Below are positions 6,768-15,900 of a stretch of DNA of 64,000 nucleotides, piece after piece. The DNA is taken from positions 1,507,671 through 1,571,670 of the forward strand of contig CAJGBI010000001.1 of NCBI GenBank assembly GCA_904424815.1, read 5' to 3'. The position numbers and the translations under genes were made by a program. Below the pieces are notes generated by a model, which had not been told where the DNA came from, searched no databases, and was given only the letters and a program-made list of their open reading frames with translations. Every line of letters begins with the position of its first letter. Within the stretch, counting starts at the first letter, position 1. This DNA comes from Puniceicoccaceae bacterium Marseille-Q1082 (GTDB lineage Bacteria > Verrucomicrobiota > Verrucomicrobiia > Opitutales > Intestinicryptomonadaceae).

Positions 6768-7316
6768 CTAATACCATTTCACGAAACCGTCTATGTACTT
6801 GACGTGTTCTATGGTGTAGCTTTCAGGTACTTTCTCCTCCTTGAGTTCAGGTTCTTTGCGAGGAGGAAGAATGCCAGTTGCGATATAGGCGTCCTTGAGA
6901 GTCTTTGCAGGGAGTTTTTCAATAAAGTTATCTGCGTCATTTTTAGACGGTTCTTCATTTGAAGAACTTGAATCTTCGTTTCCCGACGTCTCGAAATTTG
7001 CCACTGGTGGCAAATTTGAGTCTTGGGTTGAAAGTTTTGCAACAGACTCAAAAAGCTTTATGTAACGATAAGAGGTTCTCTGTGAAAAATCGCAATTATT
7101 CTCTACCCACGGAAGCCAGTCTCCGTGATTCATTTTTGATTTCTGTTCCACCAAAAGCCTGCCACACTCAATGGCAACCTTGATTGCTTCCTGCGCCTTA
7201 TCTTTGGCAAGCTTCGAGAGTGCTTCGGCCTTCTCGTGGAGTGCGTTAATTCTCGAAGCTATGTCGAGTTCAGTTGAAGATGTTTCGGTAGCGGAGATTG
7301 TGTTTTCGTTTTCCAT
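6768..7316 (-). CDS. DUF3102-family phage protein
   Basis: About 182 residues from ATG 7316 (MENENTISATE). The longer frame to 7424 would overlap the neighbouring HTH gene, and GGGTGA precedes the chosen start. The central part (AIECGRLLVEQKSKMNHGDWLPWVENNCDFSQRTSYRYIKLFE) is the DUF3102 signature: a helical module followed by a winged-helix-like 'FSxRTAxRYMxL' element, seen in many phage and plasmid proteins and probably DNA-binding. The C-terminal 90 residues are acidic, Ser-rich and then Pro/Glu-rich, likely disordered. It is the last gene of the leftward replication operon. Confidence 0.7.
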   Translation of the reverse strand: MENENTISATETSSTELDIASRINALHEKAEALSKLAKDKAQEAIKVAIECGRLLVEQKSKMNHGDWLPWVENNCDFSQRTSYRYIKLFESVAKLSTQDSNLPPVANFETSGNEDSSSSNEEPSKNDADNFIEKLPAKTLKDAYIATGILPPRKEPELKEEKVPESYTIEHVKYIDGFVKWY

Positions 7317-7321
7317 ACCAA

Positions 7322-7603
7322 TCACCCGCTTGTCAAATTGCGCAATCTCGACTTTCGGTATGATTGGCATGCCGACGGTGACTTCATCGTTGATGTTGTG
7401 CGTAGCCCAAGAAATTTCTGCCAAGACTTAACGCGAGCCGATATAGCCGCCCTTGTTACGCCATACTTCTTGGCAAGTTCTGTCTGGCTCTTTACGCCGA
7501 GCATTTGCTCCATGCCAAGCGTCATCATCAAGGTGTCTATCTCAAGGCGACGTATTCCCTCGTTTTTTGCCCCTTGTAGGCGTTCAAACACCCAACGCAA
7601 CAT
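7322..7603 (-). CDS. Small helix-turn-helix protein
   Basis: 93 residues. KSQTELAKKYGVTRAAISARVKSWQKFLGL (about 38-67) is a clear helix-turn-helix of the sigma-70 region 4 or Xre type. The start is uncertain: the first ATG overlaps the upstream gene by 67 bases, and MMTLGMEQ at about 7528 would avoid that. It lies six bases before the DUF3102 gene. Proteins of this type often pair with phage replication genes as small regulators. No target site is evident, although the GGGATA boxes at 7920-8101 are near. Confidence 0.55.
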   Translation of the reverse strand: MLRWVFERLQGAKNEGIRRLEIDTLMMTLGMEQMLGVKSQTELAKKYGVTRAAISARVKSWQKFLGLRTTSTMKSPSACQSYRKSRLRNLTSG

Positions 7604-7839
7604 CTGAACCCATAAGCGATTTCAACGCCTTCTAAGGTCTCTGAGGGCTTTTCTTGACTATCGAGAAAATCGTAGTTAAAGTCGTATGAAGCCTTGTCGA
7701 AAGCCACGCTTGGGTCTGTCTTGAAAACTCTGTGGTCGTCTGCGAGAGGTTTGTCGATACCCTTAGCCGCCAGTTTAGCCCTCTGCTTAGGTGGCAGACT
7801 CTCCACCCATTTGCGGTACTCGTCCTCATAGCGGCTCAT
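7537..7839 (-). CDS. Small phage-region protein of unknown function
   Basis: About 100 residues from ATG 7839, chosen because GGAGGTG sits seven bases upstream; the longer frame to 7884 runs through GC-rich repeats. The N-terminus MSRYEDEYRKWVESLPPKQRAKL with GIDKPLADD recalls small conserved phage proteins seen near replication genes. A CCVGC motif near the end could bind metal. Function unknown. Confidence 0.5.
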   Translation of the reverse strand: MSRYEDEYRKWVESLPPKQRAKLAAKGIDKPLADDHRVFKTDPSVAFDKASYDFNYDFLDSQEKPSETLEGVEIAYGFRCCVGCLNAYKGQKTREYVALR

Positions 7840-8103
7840 AGGACACCTCCTCGCGCGTGCGTGCGCATGGGGAAAGGTTCGCACGAAAATCTGTACCGTC
7901 TCAATGGGGGATTCAGGTATATCCCTCCTCCTACTTTTAGTAGGAGGGGATACCTAATCCCCATTGGGGACAGAAGAAGAAAAATCCCCCAATCCCTAAT
8001 CCCCAAGGGATACCCAAGGGGATTGCAAAAGTCCGTTTCCCCTATCCCCTGAGGGATATTTTTTATCCCTACGGAATTTCTCAACATTACTAAGGTATCC
8101 CTA
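7840..8103. promoter_or_regulatory. Iterated TATCCC/GGGATA boxes, candidate replication origin or operator cluster
   Basis: About 260 bases without a gene, directly downstream of the primase-helicase. Seven exact TATCCC or GGGATA boxes occur at 7920, 7947, 8007, 8043, 8053, 8064 and 8096, in both orientations, along with further ATCCCC variants. One pair frames a hairpin (CCTCCTAC and GTAGGAGG around 7926-7947). Dense short repeats beside a primase-helicase are typical of origins in phages and plasmids; a transcriptional operator array is the alternative. Confidence 0.5.
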
Positions 8104-10113
8104 TTAGTCATTGTCGGCCCCTTTCTCCTCCGACAAGTCCACCTCGGGTATATAAAGCCTACCGTGCCAATATGGTTTGCGAAAGACTATAAGAGGGTTA
8201 TTCTTGCGTACTGCTTCGTACACCTTTACTGCACTTTCTGTATCGGCAGGGTCGCCAAATTTAGCAAGTTGACCTTGTATATAGGCTATAACTTCGCTCT
8301 TGTTTGGGTCTTTATCGTGTTTCTTTGGCGGCATTGTCTCCAGTTCAAGATATGTGTACTTGGAACGGGAAACTTTTTCGGATTTTACCTTTTTTAGAGG
8401 TTTCTCGCAAAGTTCCCATAAAACGGCGGTCTCCGAGTGCTTCATATAGGTAAAGGCACCTGTTCCCGATAGACTCGCGCGTTTAGCATGGATAAACTCA
8501 AATACATTGGGGTCTTCCGCATTTTCTCTAATTACCGAGACTGCACGTGCCCAGTTGGTTAATTCGGAAGAACCTATACCGAGATAGGATAAGGCGTGGT
8601 TTACATCTTTTGATTCCTTGGACGGTTTACCTGTATGGTGGATAAAAATAAGCCCGATATTATGCTTTGTGATGATCGGATTAAGAGTGTTCCGCAGAAA
8701 TGTCGCGCACATATCCTGTCTGCTAATATCGCAACCTATGTATGATAACAACGGGTCAACAATAACTAAGTCGGGCTTGTATTCTTCACACAGTTCGTCG
8801 AGAAGCTCCACAAACACCGTCCCCGTAGCGCTCTGCTCGTCCAATTCGATAAAATAATAATCGATTCTCTCATTCTCCTCATGGGTAAAATTCTCACTTC
8901 TTATGACAGAGTGGAATGGCCTTGCTATATCTATGGCGTTATTCTCAGCTTGAATAAATAACACTTTCATTTTCTTACTCGGCCTTAATCTCAGCGTACT
9001 TCTTCCCACGCAAAAATTGAGGGCAAGCTGCATAGCCAATACTGACTTGCCTATTCCAGATTGGGCAACGATAAGCCAAGAACCGTTCATCGTCAGAAAG
9101 CGATCGCCTACTAAATTGTCGCTCTTATCGTCTGGGTCGGTCGCGCGAATTTCCTTGCCCAATTTTACATTATATTTCCGCTTGCCGGCATTCTTTGCCC
9201 ACTCCTCATAAGATTTTCCGCCAATATTTACGGCAATTAGCCTTTGCCGCTTTCCATCTCTGGTGACGGCGGCAATTCGCGATAGGCGGCTTGCATTCTT
9301 GCAGGCCTTATCTACGGAAAAGCCGTTTTTTGCAAGAAACTCGTGAAGTTTGGACACCCGTTCCCGATAGAGCTTTTCGTCTTTTCCCGCGTCGATTTTT
9401 ACTATGGCATGAATCGACTTTCCTCCAGAATCGACAAGGGCAGAACACGGCAGATTTAATTCGCGTATCTTTCTTAATTGTTCCTCCTTGGGGAGTGAAT
9501 CGGATTCGATTAAACAATGCCTGAACTCCTCTACATCGGAATTCTTGCAACCTTCTCCCGACATTGGGTTAATCCTTGCCCAAGCTCCCGCCTTGGGATT
9601 CCAATCGCCAAGAATGTAGCCTATGTCCTCGTAAGTGTCGCAGGCTTTGATAAGTTCTTCAAAAGACTTATTGACGCCTTTACCGCTTGGCAGGAATTTT
9701 CCGTCCTTTTCAAACGAGCTTACTACAAAATTTACCGTATCACCCGGCCTGAATAAAGCCCTCAGATATTCCTTTAGCTCCAAATTTGGGGCTTTATTGG
9801 CGTTTTCACACCCGTTTGAACGTCCGATAGGGTCGTTCCAAGAAAAGCCGTCAGAGGGCTTGTAGCCGTTGTCTTTTGCCATTTGTACGATTGAACCTAT
9901 CCCGACGTTTGTTCCCGAATAGTTTCCGAATGTCTTCCAGTGCCGCTCGCAAGCTCCGTCTTGGTATTTGGGAGAGCGTTTGCTCCATTCGTCCCATACC
10001 GAGCAGGATTGCCCATCGGCGTGCAAGGCCATTCCGACTCTCAGCCAAGTATCATAGTCGTCAACTTGTGATTGTGTAAGGAATGATAAAATTTCGCTTA
10101 TATTTCTTTCCAT
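8104..10113 (-). CDS. Phage-type primase-helicase (PriCT-2, primase and RecA-like AAA_25 domains)
   Basis: 669 residues, three modules in order. Residues 1-85 resemble the primase C-terminal PriCT-2 fold (VDDYDTWLRVGMALHADG). Residues 120-310 look like an archaeo-eukaryotic-type primase (LIESDSLPKEEQ followed by ALVDSGGKSIHAIVKID), the pattern of RepB-like primases. Residues 335-560 form a RecA-like ATPase with Walker A QSGIGKSVLAMQLALNF, Walker B DLVIVDPLLSYIG and a LIFIHHTGK motif. It probably primes and unwinds DNA for replication of the element. The start overlaps the end of the helicase gene upstream by 16 bases, so translation is coupled. Confidence 0.85.
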   Translation of the reverse strand: MERNISEILSFLTQSQVDDYDTWLRVGMALHADGQSCSVWDEWSKRSPKYQDGACERHWKTFGNYSGTNVGIGSIVQMAKDNGYKPSDGFSWNDPIGRSNGCENANKAPNLELKEYLRALFRPGDTVNFVVSSFEKDGKFLPSGKGVNKSFEELIKACDTYEDIGYILGDWNPKAGAWARINPMSGEGCKNSDVEEFRHCLIESDSLPKEEQLRKIRELNLPCSALVDSGGKSIHAIVKIDAGKDEKLYRERVSKLHEFLAKNGFSVDKACKNASRLSRIAAVTRDGKRQRLIAVNIGGKSYEEWAKNAGKRKYNVKLGKEIRATDPDDKSDNLVGDRFLTMNGSWLIVAQSGIGKSVLAMQLALNFCVGRSTLRLRPSKKMKVLFIQAENNAIDIARPFHSVIRSENFTHEENERIDYYFIELDEQSATGTVFVELLDELCEEYKPDLVIVDPLLSYIGCDISRQDMCATFLRNTLNPIITKHNIGLIFIHHTGKPSKESKDVNHALSYLGIGSSELTNWARAVSVIRENAEDPNVFEFIHAKRASLSGTGAFTYMKHSETAVLWELCEKPLKKVKSEKVSRSKYTYLELETMPPKKHDKDPNKSEVIAYIQGQLAKFGDPADTESAVKVYEAVRKNNPLIVFRKPYWHGRLYIPEVDLSEEKGADND

Positions 10114-11645
10114 TGCTTCCTCCTCCAGCCGTTATTTGCAAGGGCTGTTATTAGTTTTGTTGCGAAATCGAATCCGTATTCGGCAGCGTTTTTGTAGCCG
10201 AAGCAGTTTAGAATTTTTATTTGTTTTGGTGTTGCCAGATTGCGCGATCTGCGGCTTATGGCGTTTCCTAAAAGCAGGGACGCAAATCCCTTGCTGTGTA
10301 TCGCGGACGTGTTGAACTGCATACGCTGAAGCGTATCCAACTGTTTTTGAGTCGGTGCTTCACGCTCCCACTTGAAGGCGGGAGAATAGCTTTGAAGAGC
10401 GTCGTCGTGGGTAAAAAGCGCGAATTCCATAGGGTCTATGAGTTTGCTTTTCTTTTGGGAATTTGCCCTTATAGCGTCGGCTAAGGATTTCTCGCGCTCT
10501 TGGCGGGCAGTGCATTCTGCTTCCTGCTCAAGCTCGCCTAAATCGAACAACTTACCGCCTTCGGCTATTTTGGTCATCTGCTCGGCAACATCTGGTTTAT
10601 TGGCAATGAGGTTAGCAGGGTGGCAAAGATTGTGTTGCTCTGATTGCCATAGAAAATCCAAGACAAGAAGATTATCTTTGCCTTCGCAGGTTCGAGTTCC
10701 GCGCCCTATAATTTGGGCGTATAGCGAGCGGATTTTAGTTGGTCTTAAACATACGACACAATCGACGCTTGCCTCGTCATAGCCTTCGGTAAGAAGCATT
10801 GAATTACATAGCACTGTACATTCGCCACTGTGGAAGCGTTCGAGAATTTTCTTTCTCTCGCCCGATTCTCCCGAAATATGCTCCGCCTTGTACCCAAGCG
10901 ATTTTAGGATTTGCGCCATTCGTTGAGATGTGGCAATTAGCGGAAGAAAGATTAGCGTCTTTCGCTCTCTTGGAATGTGTTTTGCGATTTCCTCAAGATA
11001 TGGGTCTATCGCGGACCCCAAGTCATCGGCAGAATAGTCTCCCGCCGTTGTCTTTACGCCTTTTAATGATATTTTAAGCGGGATTGTCTGTACGAGTATC
11101 TTCGACAGATACCCCTCTTTTATGGCGTCCCGAATTGAGTATTCATAGGCGATGTCCTCAAAATACTTCCCAAGATTTTGCTTGTCTCCTCGATCTGGCG
11201 TTGCCGTCACGCCCAACACCTTTGCCGACGAGAAATACCTTAAAATATTTTGATATGAATCGCTCAATGCGTGGTGGGCTTCGTCAACAATGATAGTTCC
11301 GTAATGGTCTGGAGAGAACCTCCTAAGCCTGCTTTCGCGCATTAGCGTCTGAACAGAAGCGCAAGTAATGGGATAAAGACTGTCTATAGCCGATTCTCCC
11401 GCCTTTTCAAATGCGCAAGAAAGCCCTGTCACAGCGGCTATTTTGTCTCTGGCTTGTGTCAGGAGTTCCTCACGGTGGGCGAGGACGAGGGCTTTACCCC
11501 CGTCCTTTAACGCACGCTCCGCAACCTTTGCGAAACACACGGTTTTTCCGCACCCTGTGGGAAGCACAAGCAATGTTTTATCGAACTCACCCCAAGACTT
11601 AAAGATAGAATCCACCGCCTTTTGCTGATACGGTCTAAGCTCCAT
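10098..11645 (-). CDS. Superfamily 2 DEAD/DEAH helicase of phage type
   Basis: About 515 residues from ATG 11645, where AAGGAGGG lies seven bases upstream; an upstream in-frame start adds nine codons. Motifs: Q-like LRPYQQKAV, Walker A LPTGCGKT, DEAH as IIVDEAHH, motif III VTATPDR, and motifs V/VI SMLLTEGYD and QIIGRGTRT. This resembles the UvsW/RadD-like restriction-type helicases that phages use for recombination-dependent replication. The C-terminal 130 residues are helical and unassigned. It sits between a RuvC-like resolvase and the primase-helicase, overlapping both, in one leftward operon. Confidence 0.88.
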   Translation of the reverse strand: MELRPYQQKAVDSIFKSWGEFDKTLLVLPTGCGKTVCFAKVAERALKDGGKALVLAHREELLTQARDKIAAVTGLSCAFEKAGESAIDSLYPITCASVQTLMRESRLRRFSPDHYGTIIVDEAHHALSDSYQNILRYFSSAKVLGVTATPDRGDKQNLGKYFEDIAYEYSIRDAIKEGYLSKILVQTIPLKISLKGVKTTAGDYSADDLGSAIDPYLEEIAKHIPRERKTLIFLPLIATSQRMAQILKSLGYKAEHISGESGERKKILERFHSGECTVLCNSMLLTEGYDEASVDCVVCLRPTKIRSLYAQIIGRGTRTCEGKDNLLVLDFLWQSEQHNLCHPANLIANKPDVAEQMTKIAEGGKLFDLGELEQEAECTARQEREKSLADAIRANSQKKSKLIDPMEFALFTHDDALQSYSPAFKWEREAPTQKQLDTLQRMQFNTSAIHSKGFASLLLGNAISRRSRNLATPKQIKILNCFGYKNAAEYGFDFATKLITALANNGWRRKQWKEI

Positions 11646-12123
11646 TGGAAACCCTCCTTCCGTATTCGGCAATAAGGATTGCGTCGGCTATTTTTAAGGT
11701 CGGCTTTAAGAACGCATACAGCTTGTATGCGTGTTCCCGAAGGCGGCGTTTTCGCTCGTTATATTCCAATCCTTTCACTTCGGGCAAAATTTCTCCTTGC
11801 CACTTTTGGGGAGTCACCGTCTTAAAGGGAATCTCCAAAGCGATAAGAATACCGATTACTTCTCCGTAAGACTTGCCGAGGACAAAGGAGCGGCTTGCGG
11901 GTTGGGCGTGTTTGCAACTTATATAGCCGCTTACTTGCTCAACATAAGCCTCCAAAGGAATATTGCACTTTTGGGAATATTCCTTCAATTTGCGCATTGC
12001 CTCAGCGAAGAACTGTATATCGTTCAGTGCGTCCGCTACATTCGCGCAGAGAGGGTGCGGGTGGAGGATTGCATATCCTCCGTTTACACCCGCGTCTATT
12101 CCGATTATGATTTTACCATTCAT
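11635..12123 (-). CDS. RuvC-like Holliday junction resolvase (phage type)
   Basis: About 162 residues from ATG 12123; AGGAGGA precedes it. The RNase H fold is supported by the acidic series GIDAG (first Asp), YVEQV (Glu), and IADAILIAEYG (last Asp with the following helix). GEVIGILIALEIPFKTVTPQKWQ is the typical RuvC 'TPxxWK'-like segment. It probably resolves branched intermediates before packaging or during replication. It overlaps the genes on both sides by about 10 bases, showing a compact replication operon. Confidence 0.85.
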   Translation of the reverse strand: MNGKIIIGIDAGVNGGYAILHPHPLCANVADALNDIQFFAEAMRKLKEYSQKCNIPLEAYVEQVSGYISCKHAQPASRSFVLGKSYGEVIGILIALEIPFKTVTPQKWQGEILPEVKGLEYNERKRRLREHAYKLYAFLKPTLKIADAILIAEYGRRVSNGA

Positions 12124-12568
12124 CGGAATCCTCCTCCCGTACAACACCCATAGCTTCGCCTATGCGCCGAATAGACAATACGTCGGATTTTAGCTTCTCG
12201 ATGGCGCGACTTGGGCTTATCTGCCACATTGCGTTGAAGTTTATTTCTTCGTCTTTGCGCTTTATCCCAAAGAATCGCGCTATATTGTCAAGAGATGCCT
12301 TCTCGAATGTCCCACACCCCCAGACTTGCAACAAATCTATGAAGTTGCCGTTAAGGTAGCGCCCATTGAGAATCTTCGGCACTATAACTCGGTTTGCCCA
12401 TGAACGCCTTACTAAGAATGGAATGGCCCAAGCGTAGATATTAAACCCAACAAACTTGCAATCCGCATTTGAACGGTAGTAATTCCAAAATTGCCTTAAA
12501 ATATCGGCTTCATTCTCGCCTATTAGATATCTTTTAGGCTTGAGCAATAATCGCAAATACGTTCGCAT
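12113..12568 (-). pseudogene. Truncated 3'-5' exonuclease (PolB-exo-like), fused to an IS30 fragment
   Basis: About 150 codons. ENEADILRQFWNYY, KFVGFNIYAWAIPFLVRRSW and the later FIDLLQVWG and SLDNIARFFGIKRK match the second half of the PolB-like 3'-5' exonuclease family used by phages. The N-terminal part with the catalytic DxE is missing, and the Asp expected after 'GFNI' appears replaced (YAWAIPFL). Upstream sequence is instead an IS30-type helix-turn-helix in the same frame. So an insertion or deletion replaced the 5' part of the gene, and exonuclease activity is unlikely. Confidence 0.6.
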
Positions 12569-12747
12569 AAACGCTCTGCCATGCGTGTAAACGCCTTCAA
12601 CACGATTGCGTGATAATTCACGGGATATGGTAGATTGCGATACTCCTATCGCATTTGCTATCTCCGATTGCGTTTTTTAGCTTTACACATGTTCTCTATT
12701 ACTCCTCTATCGTCGTATGCTAGACGGCGGTATTTCGGTTTTGTCAT
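12569..12747 (-). pseudogene. IS30-family transposase N-terminal fragment, frameshifted
   Basis: Starting at ATG 12747, translation gives MTKPKYRRLAYDDRGVIENM. After a one-base slip near a run of six A's (minus strand) it continues as QSEIANAIGVSQSTISRELSRNRVEG. That is the characteristic IS30 N-terminal helix-turn-helix. The reading then enters the exonuclease remnant without the DDE domain, so only the 5' end of the insertion sequence survives. Confidence 0.65.
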
Positions 12748-12873
12748 AGTGCTTTTCTTGGTCGAAAAACATCTACTCTACATTCCTTAAACCGCTTGTC
12801 TAACTCCTTTAGCTTTTATGCGCTGGAGTATTTAATTCGCGATTAAATTTGGAAATCATATAAAATATAATTA

Positions 12874-12902
12874 TTGACTATCCGCTAAAATTTCATAAAA
12901 CA
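12874..12902 (+). promoter_or_regulatory. Promoter of the Sel1-repeat gene, leaderless arrangement
   Basis: TTGACT at 12874, 17-base spacer, then a TAAAAC-like -10 at 12897. The ATG at 12909 lies only six bases after the -10, so the expected transcript begins at or next to the start codon. No ribosome-binding site is visible. The rest of 12748-12873 is AT-rich with no other feature seen. Confidence 0.45.
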
Positions 12903-12908
12903 TTTTAC

Positions 12909-15900
12909 ATGAAAAAGTATTCCATATGCCTATTAATTTTCTGCTATTTCGCAGCGTTTAAAATATCATTTTCCGCGGCTGATGTGGATTGTTCGGACGG
13001 TTCATGCACTATACCCGAGGAAATGTTTAATTTGATTAAAAATAAAAACACCCAATTAAGCAAACTAGACCACGCAAAGGCAATGTACGATACATTCGGT
13101 TATGTATCAGAGATCGTAGAGCTTGCCAAAAGCGATTCCGAGGCTGCCAAAGTCTTGGATTCTATAAAAAACGAGTTAAAAACCCAAGCAGACTCAGGTA
13201 AGGCGTTCGAAAAAATGCAGCTCGGGCAGATCTATTATCTGGAAGGCGATATGGACAATTTTAGGCGATATGCCAATCCACAGCATATTAAGAGTATAAA
13301 AATGCTTTCACAGGCATTTGGCATGGCGTTTGAAGATGATTCATTGATATCAAAAATCTCGGACGACCAGAACAACTATAATAATATTTCAAATTTAATT
13401 TTCAATTCGTACATGAATATCGGAAATATGGAGTTAGCCAAAAAGATGTTTGAGTCCGACCCCAGATTTGCGGACAACTGCAATTATGGGCAGGTTATAA
13501 ATATGTATGCAAATATGTATCGGCTTAGAAACAAAGAAGACATAAAAGATAATTTTGTAAGATATCTTGATTCTCTTGATGAAAATCAAAGAAATTCGGA
13601 TTATGTCGATGGATTGCTATTTATATTAACCGATAATGACGCAAAATATGAAAACATCGCCCAGAAAGTACGCGAAAAAATAAATGCTTATTCTCCGCAG
13701 CGCAGATGTAGGATCTTATTGGATGCGGCAAATAATTTAGGGGCCAATGAGATTTCAGACAAATATCTTGAAGAAGGCTGGAAATATAAAATATTAAATG
13801 ACTGGGAAATTTTAAACTATGCCAATAAAATTGTATACGGCTCGTCCAGATATTCGTACAACCATGAGTTCCTAACCAAAGAAGTTCTCAAAAATCCCAA
13901 GATAGATACCGCCATTGAGATTTTAGAAGATAAATATCTCGATGATATTAATTGCGTTAATACTCTATTATGTATATATAAATTAAAAGGGGATAAGGAT
14001 TCATATTTCAAGGTCATAGACAATATTATCCCACGCCTCACACGCCCCTATGAGTTGAAATTAATTGCGCAAACTCTGTTATTGCCACATACATGCTATT
14101 ACCAAGATCCGCAAAGAGCTGAGAAAATCTTAGAAACGCTGAATAAATATGAACGCGGTGAAATAATGTACAAAATCGCGTTGAGTATTTTAAATGCCGA
14201 CGATAGAGTTTGCGAATATTCGCCATCAAAAGCCTTAGACTATCTTTATAAGGCGCTAGACTACGGATATGTCGATGCCTTTAAAATGATAGACCGTTAT
14301 ATTGACTACGACTCTGCGATCGCCTTGTTTGATAAGTATCCCGATAATAAACTAATAGTTTTCATGAAAGCCATGTATTTGGCGGAAAACCAAAAATGGG
14401 AAGAGGCGATAAAGGAATTTGTACGCGCCAGAGAAATGGGGTGCAACAGGGCAACTGGCATTTTGTTTGGTATGAAATTGAATGGATTATATAAGGGAGA
14501 CGATAAAACCGACGCAAATGCAATGCTTTCAGAATTTTTGTCAAAGCTTGGGGATCCATGCTCGCAAACAAAACTAAACAATTACGGCGCAAAAAATAAT
14601 TTTAAGAAAATTTTTGGTTCAAGATCGAAAGTAATGCTCGAATTTTACAAGGAAGCGGCTAAAACGAAGAAATATTCCGACTGGGCGAATAATGAGATAA
14701 CATTATACAACCTCGATATGCCGATTTTAAGCGATGAAAAGGAAGCCCTTATTAAAAAACGCATAAAAGAGTTGGAGGATGAAAATAACCGGAATTTATA
14801 TCCCTTAATTTCATTATATTCCGACGTATTTAAAAACACTCCCAAAGCATTGGCTCTTTATAAAAAATTGGCAGATATAAATTTTTATGATAAAATTACC
14901 TATGCATTTAAATTGTTCAAACATGCCTATTCAGACGAGGATTTGAAACAAGCTTTTGATGTATTAAATAGGTCAAATACGGATTCCGAAATTCAAAAAG
15001 TCATGGTTGCAATGTGTTATGAAAATGGCCTAGGTATAGAAAAAGACCCCAAAAAAGCGCAGGAGATACGTTCAAAAATAATACCTGATAGAATAGTTTA
15101 TTATTATTCTAGTTTCCCATTTGGAACGCCAAAACAAGTCGCGAAGGAGAAGGAATTTTATATACAAAAGATGTTGAAACAGGTGCCTGAACAATCTCCG
15201 GCAAATCTTAAGAAACTTTATAAGGCTGTGGGGCAGTTTTATGAAAAGTCGCCTGCGCCATATAAAAATCCGGAAAAAGCGCTTGAATATTATATGAAGG
15301 CAAGCGAAATAAATCCATTGTATTTTGACAATGTGGTAAGGCTGTACAACTCAAACCCGTCTTTAAAAGACGACAAAAAATATTTTGACTCTTTGTTAAA
15401 ATACAAAGAAACAGTTTGGAATGGATTAAGTAATGGTTCCCGCGCAAAACTTATATACGATATCGCATTTTGCCATTTAAACGGGCGGGGGACAGGGAAA
15501 TCACCTGAAACAGCATATGCTCTTTTTAAGGAAATTCAAAAAATGCCCGCCAACAATTTTACGTTTAATGCCATGGAGGCCGAGGCATACTGCCTACAGC
15601 ATGGATTGGGCGTGAAAGCCGATCCTCAGCAAGCCGAGGCGATTCGTAAGCGCATAAAAGAAATTGCATTAAGCAATGCCAGCCCATTGACTTTATATAG
15701 AGCCGTGCGCATAGCTTATATGTACAACTCGCAAAATCTGCTTGGGAAAGATACCGATATGTACGAATATTGGGCGAATTTTGCCGTAAATGAAAATCCC
15801 GACAAAAATATCATAAACGGCCTATATATGCTATTCACAGATTATCCCAAAAACCGCGATATGAAAAAGGCGCAAAAATACGCCGATTTGTATGCAAAAT

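Noticed and set aside
7920-8101. CRISPR array in the GGGATA box region
   Set aside because: Repeats are six bases, irregularly spaced and in both orientations; no 25-40 base direct repeats or cas genes.
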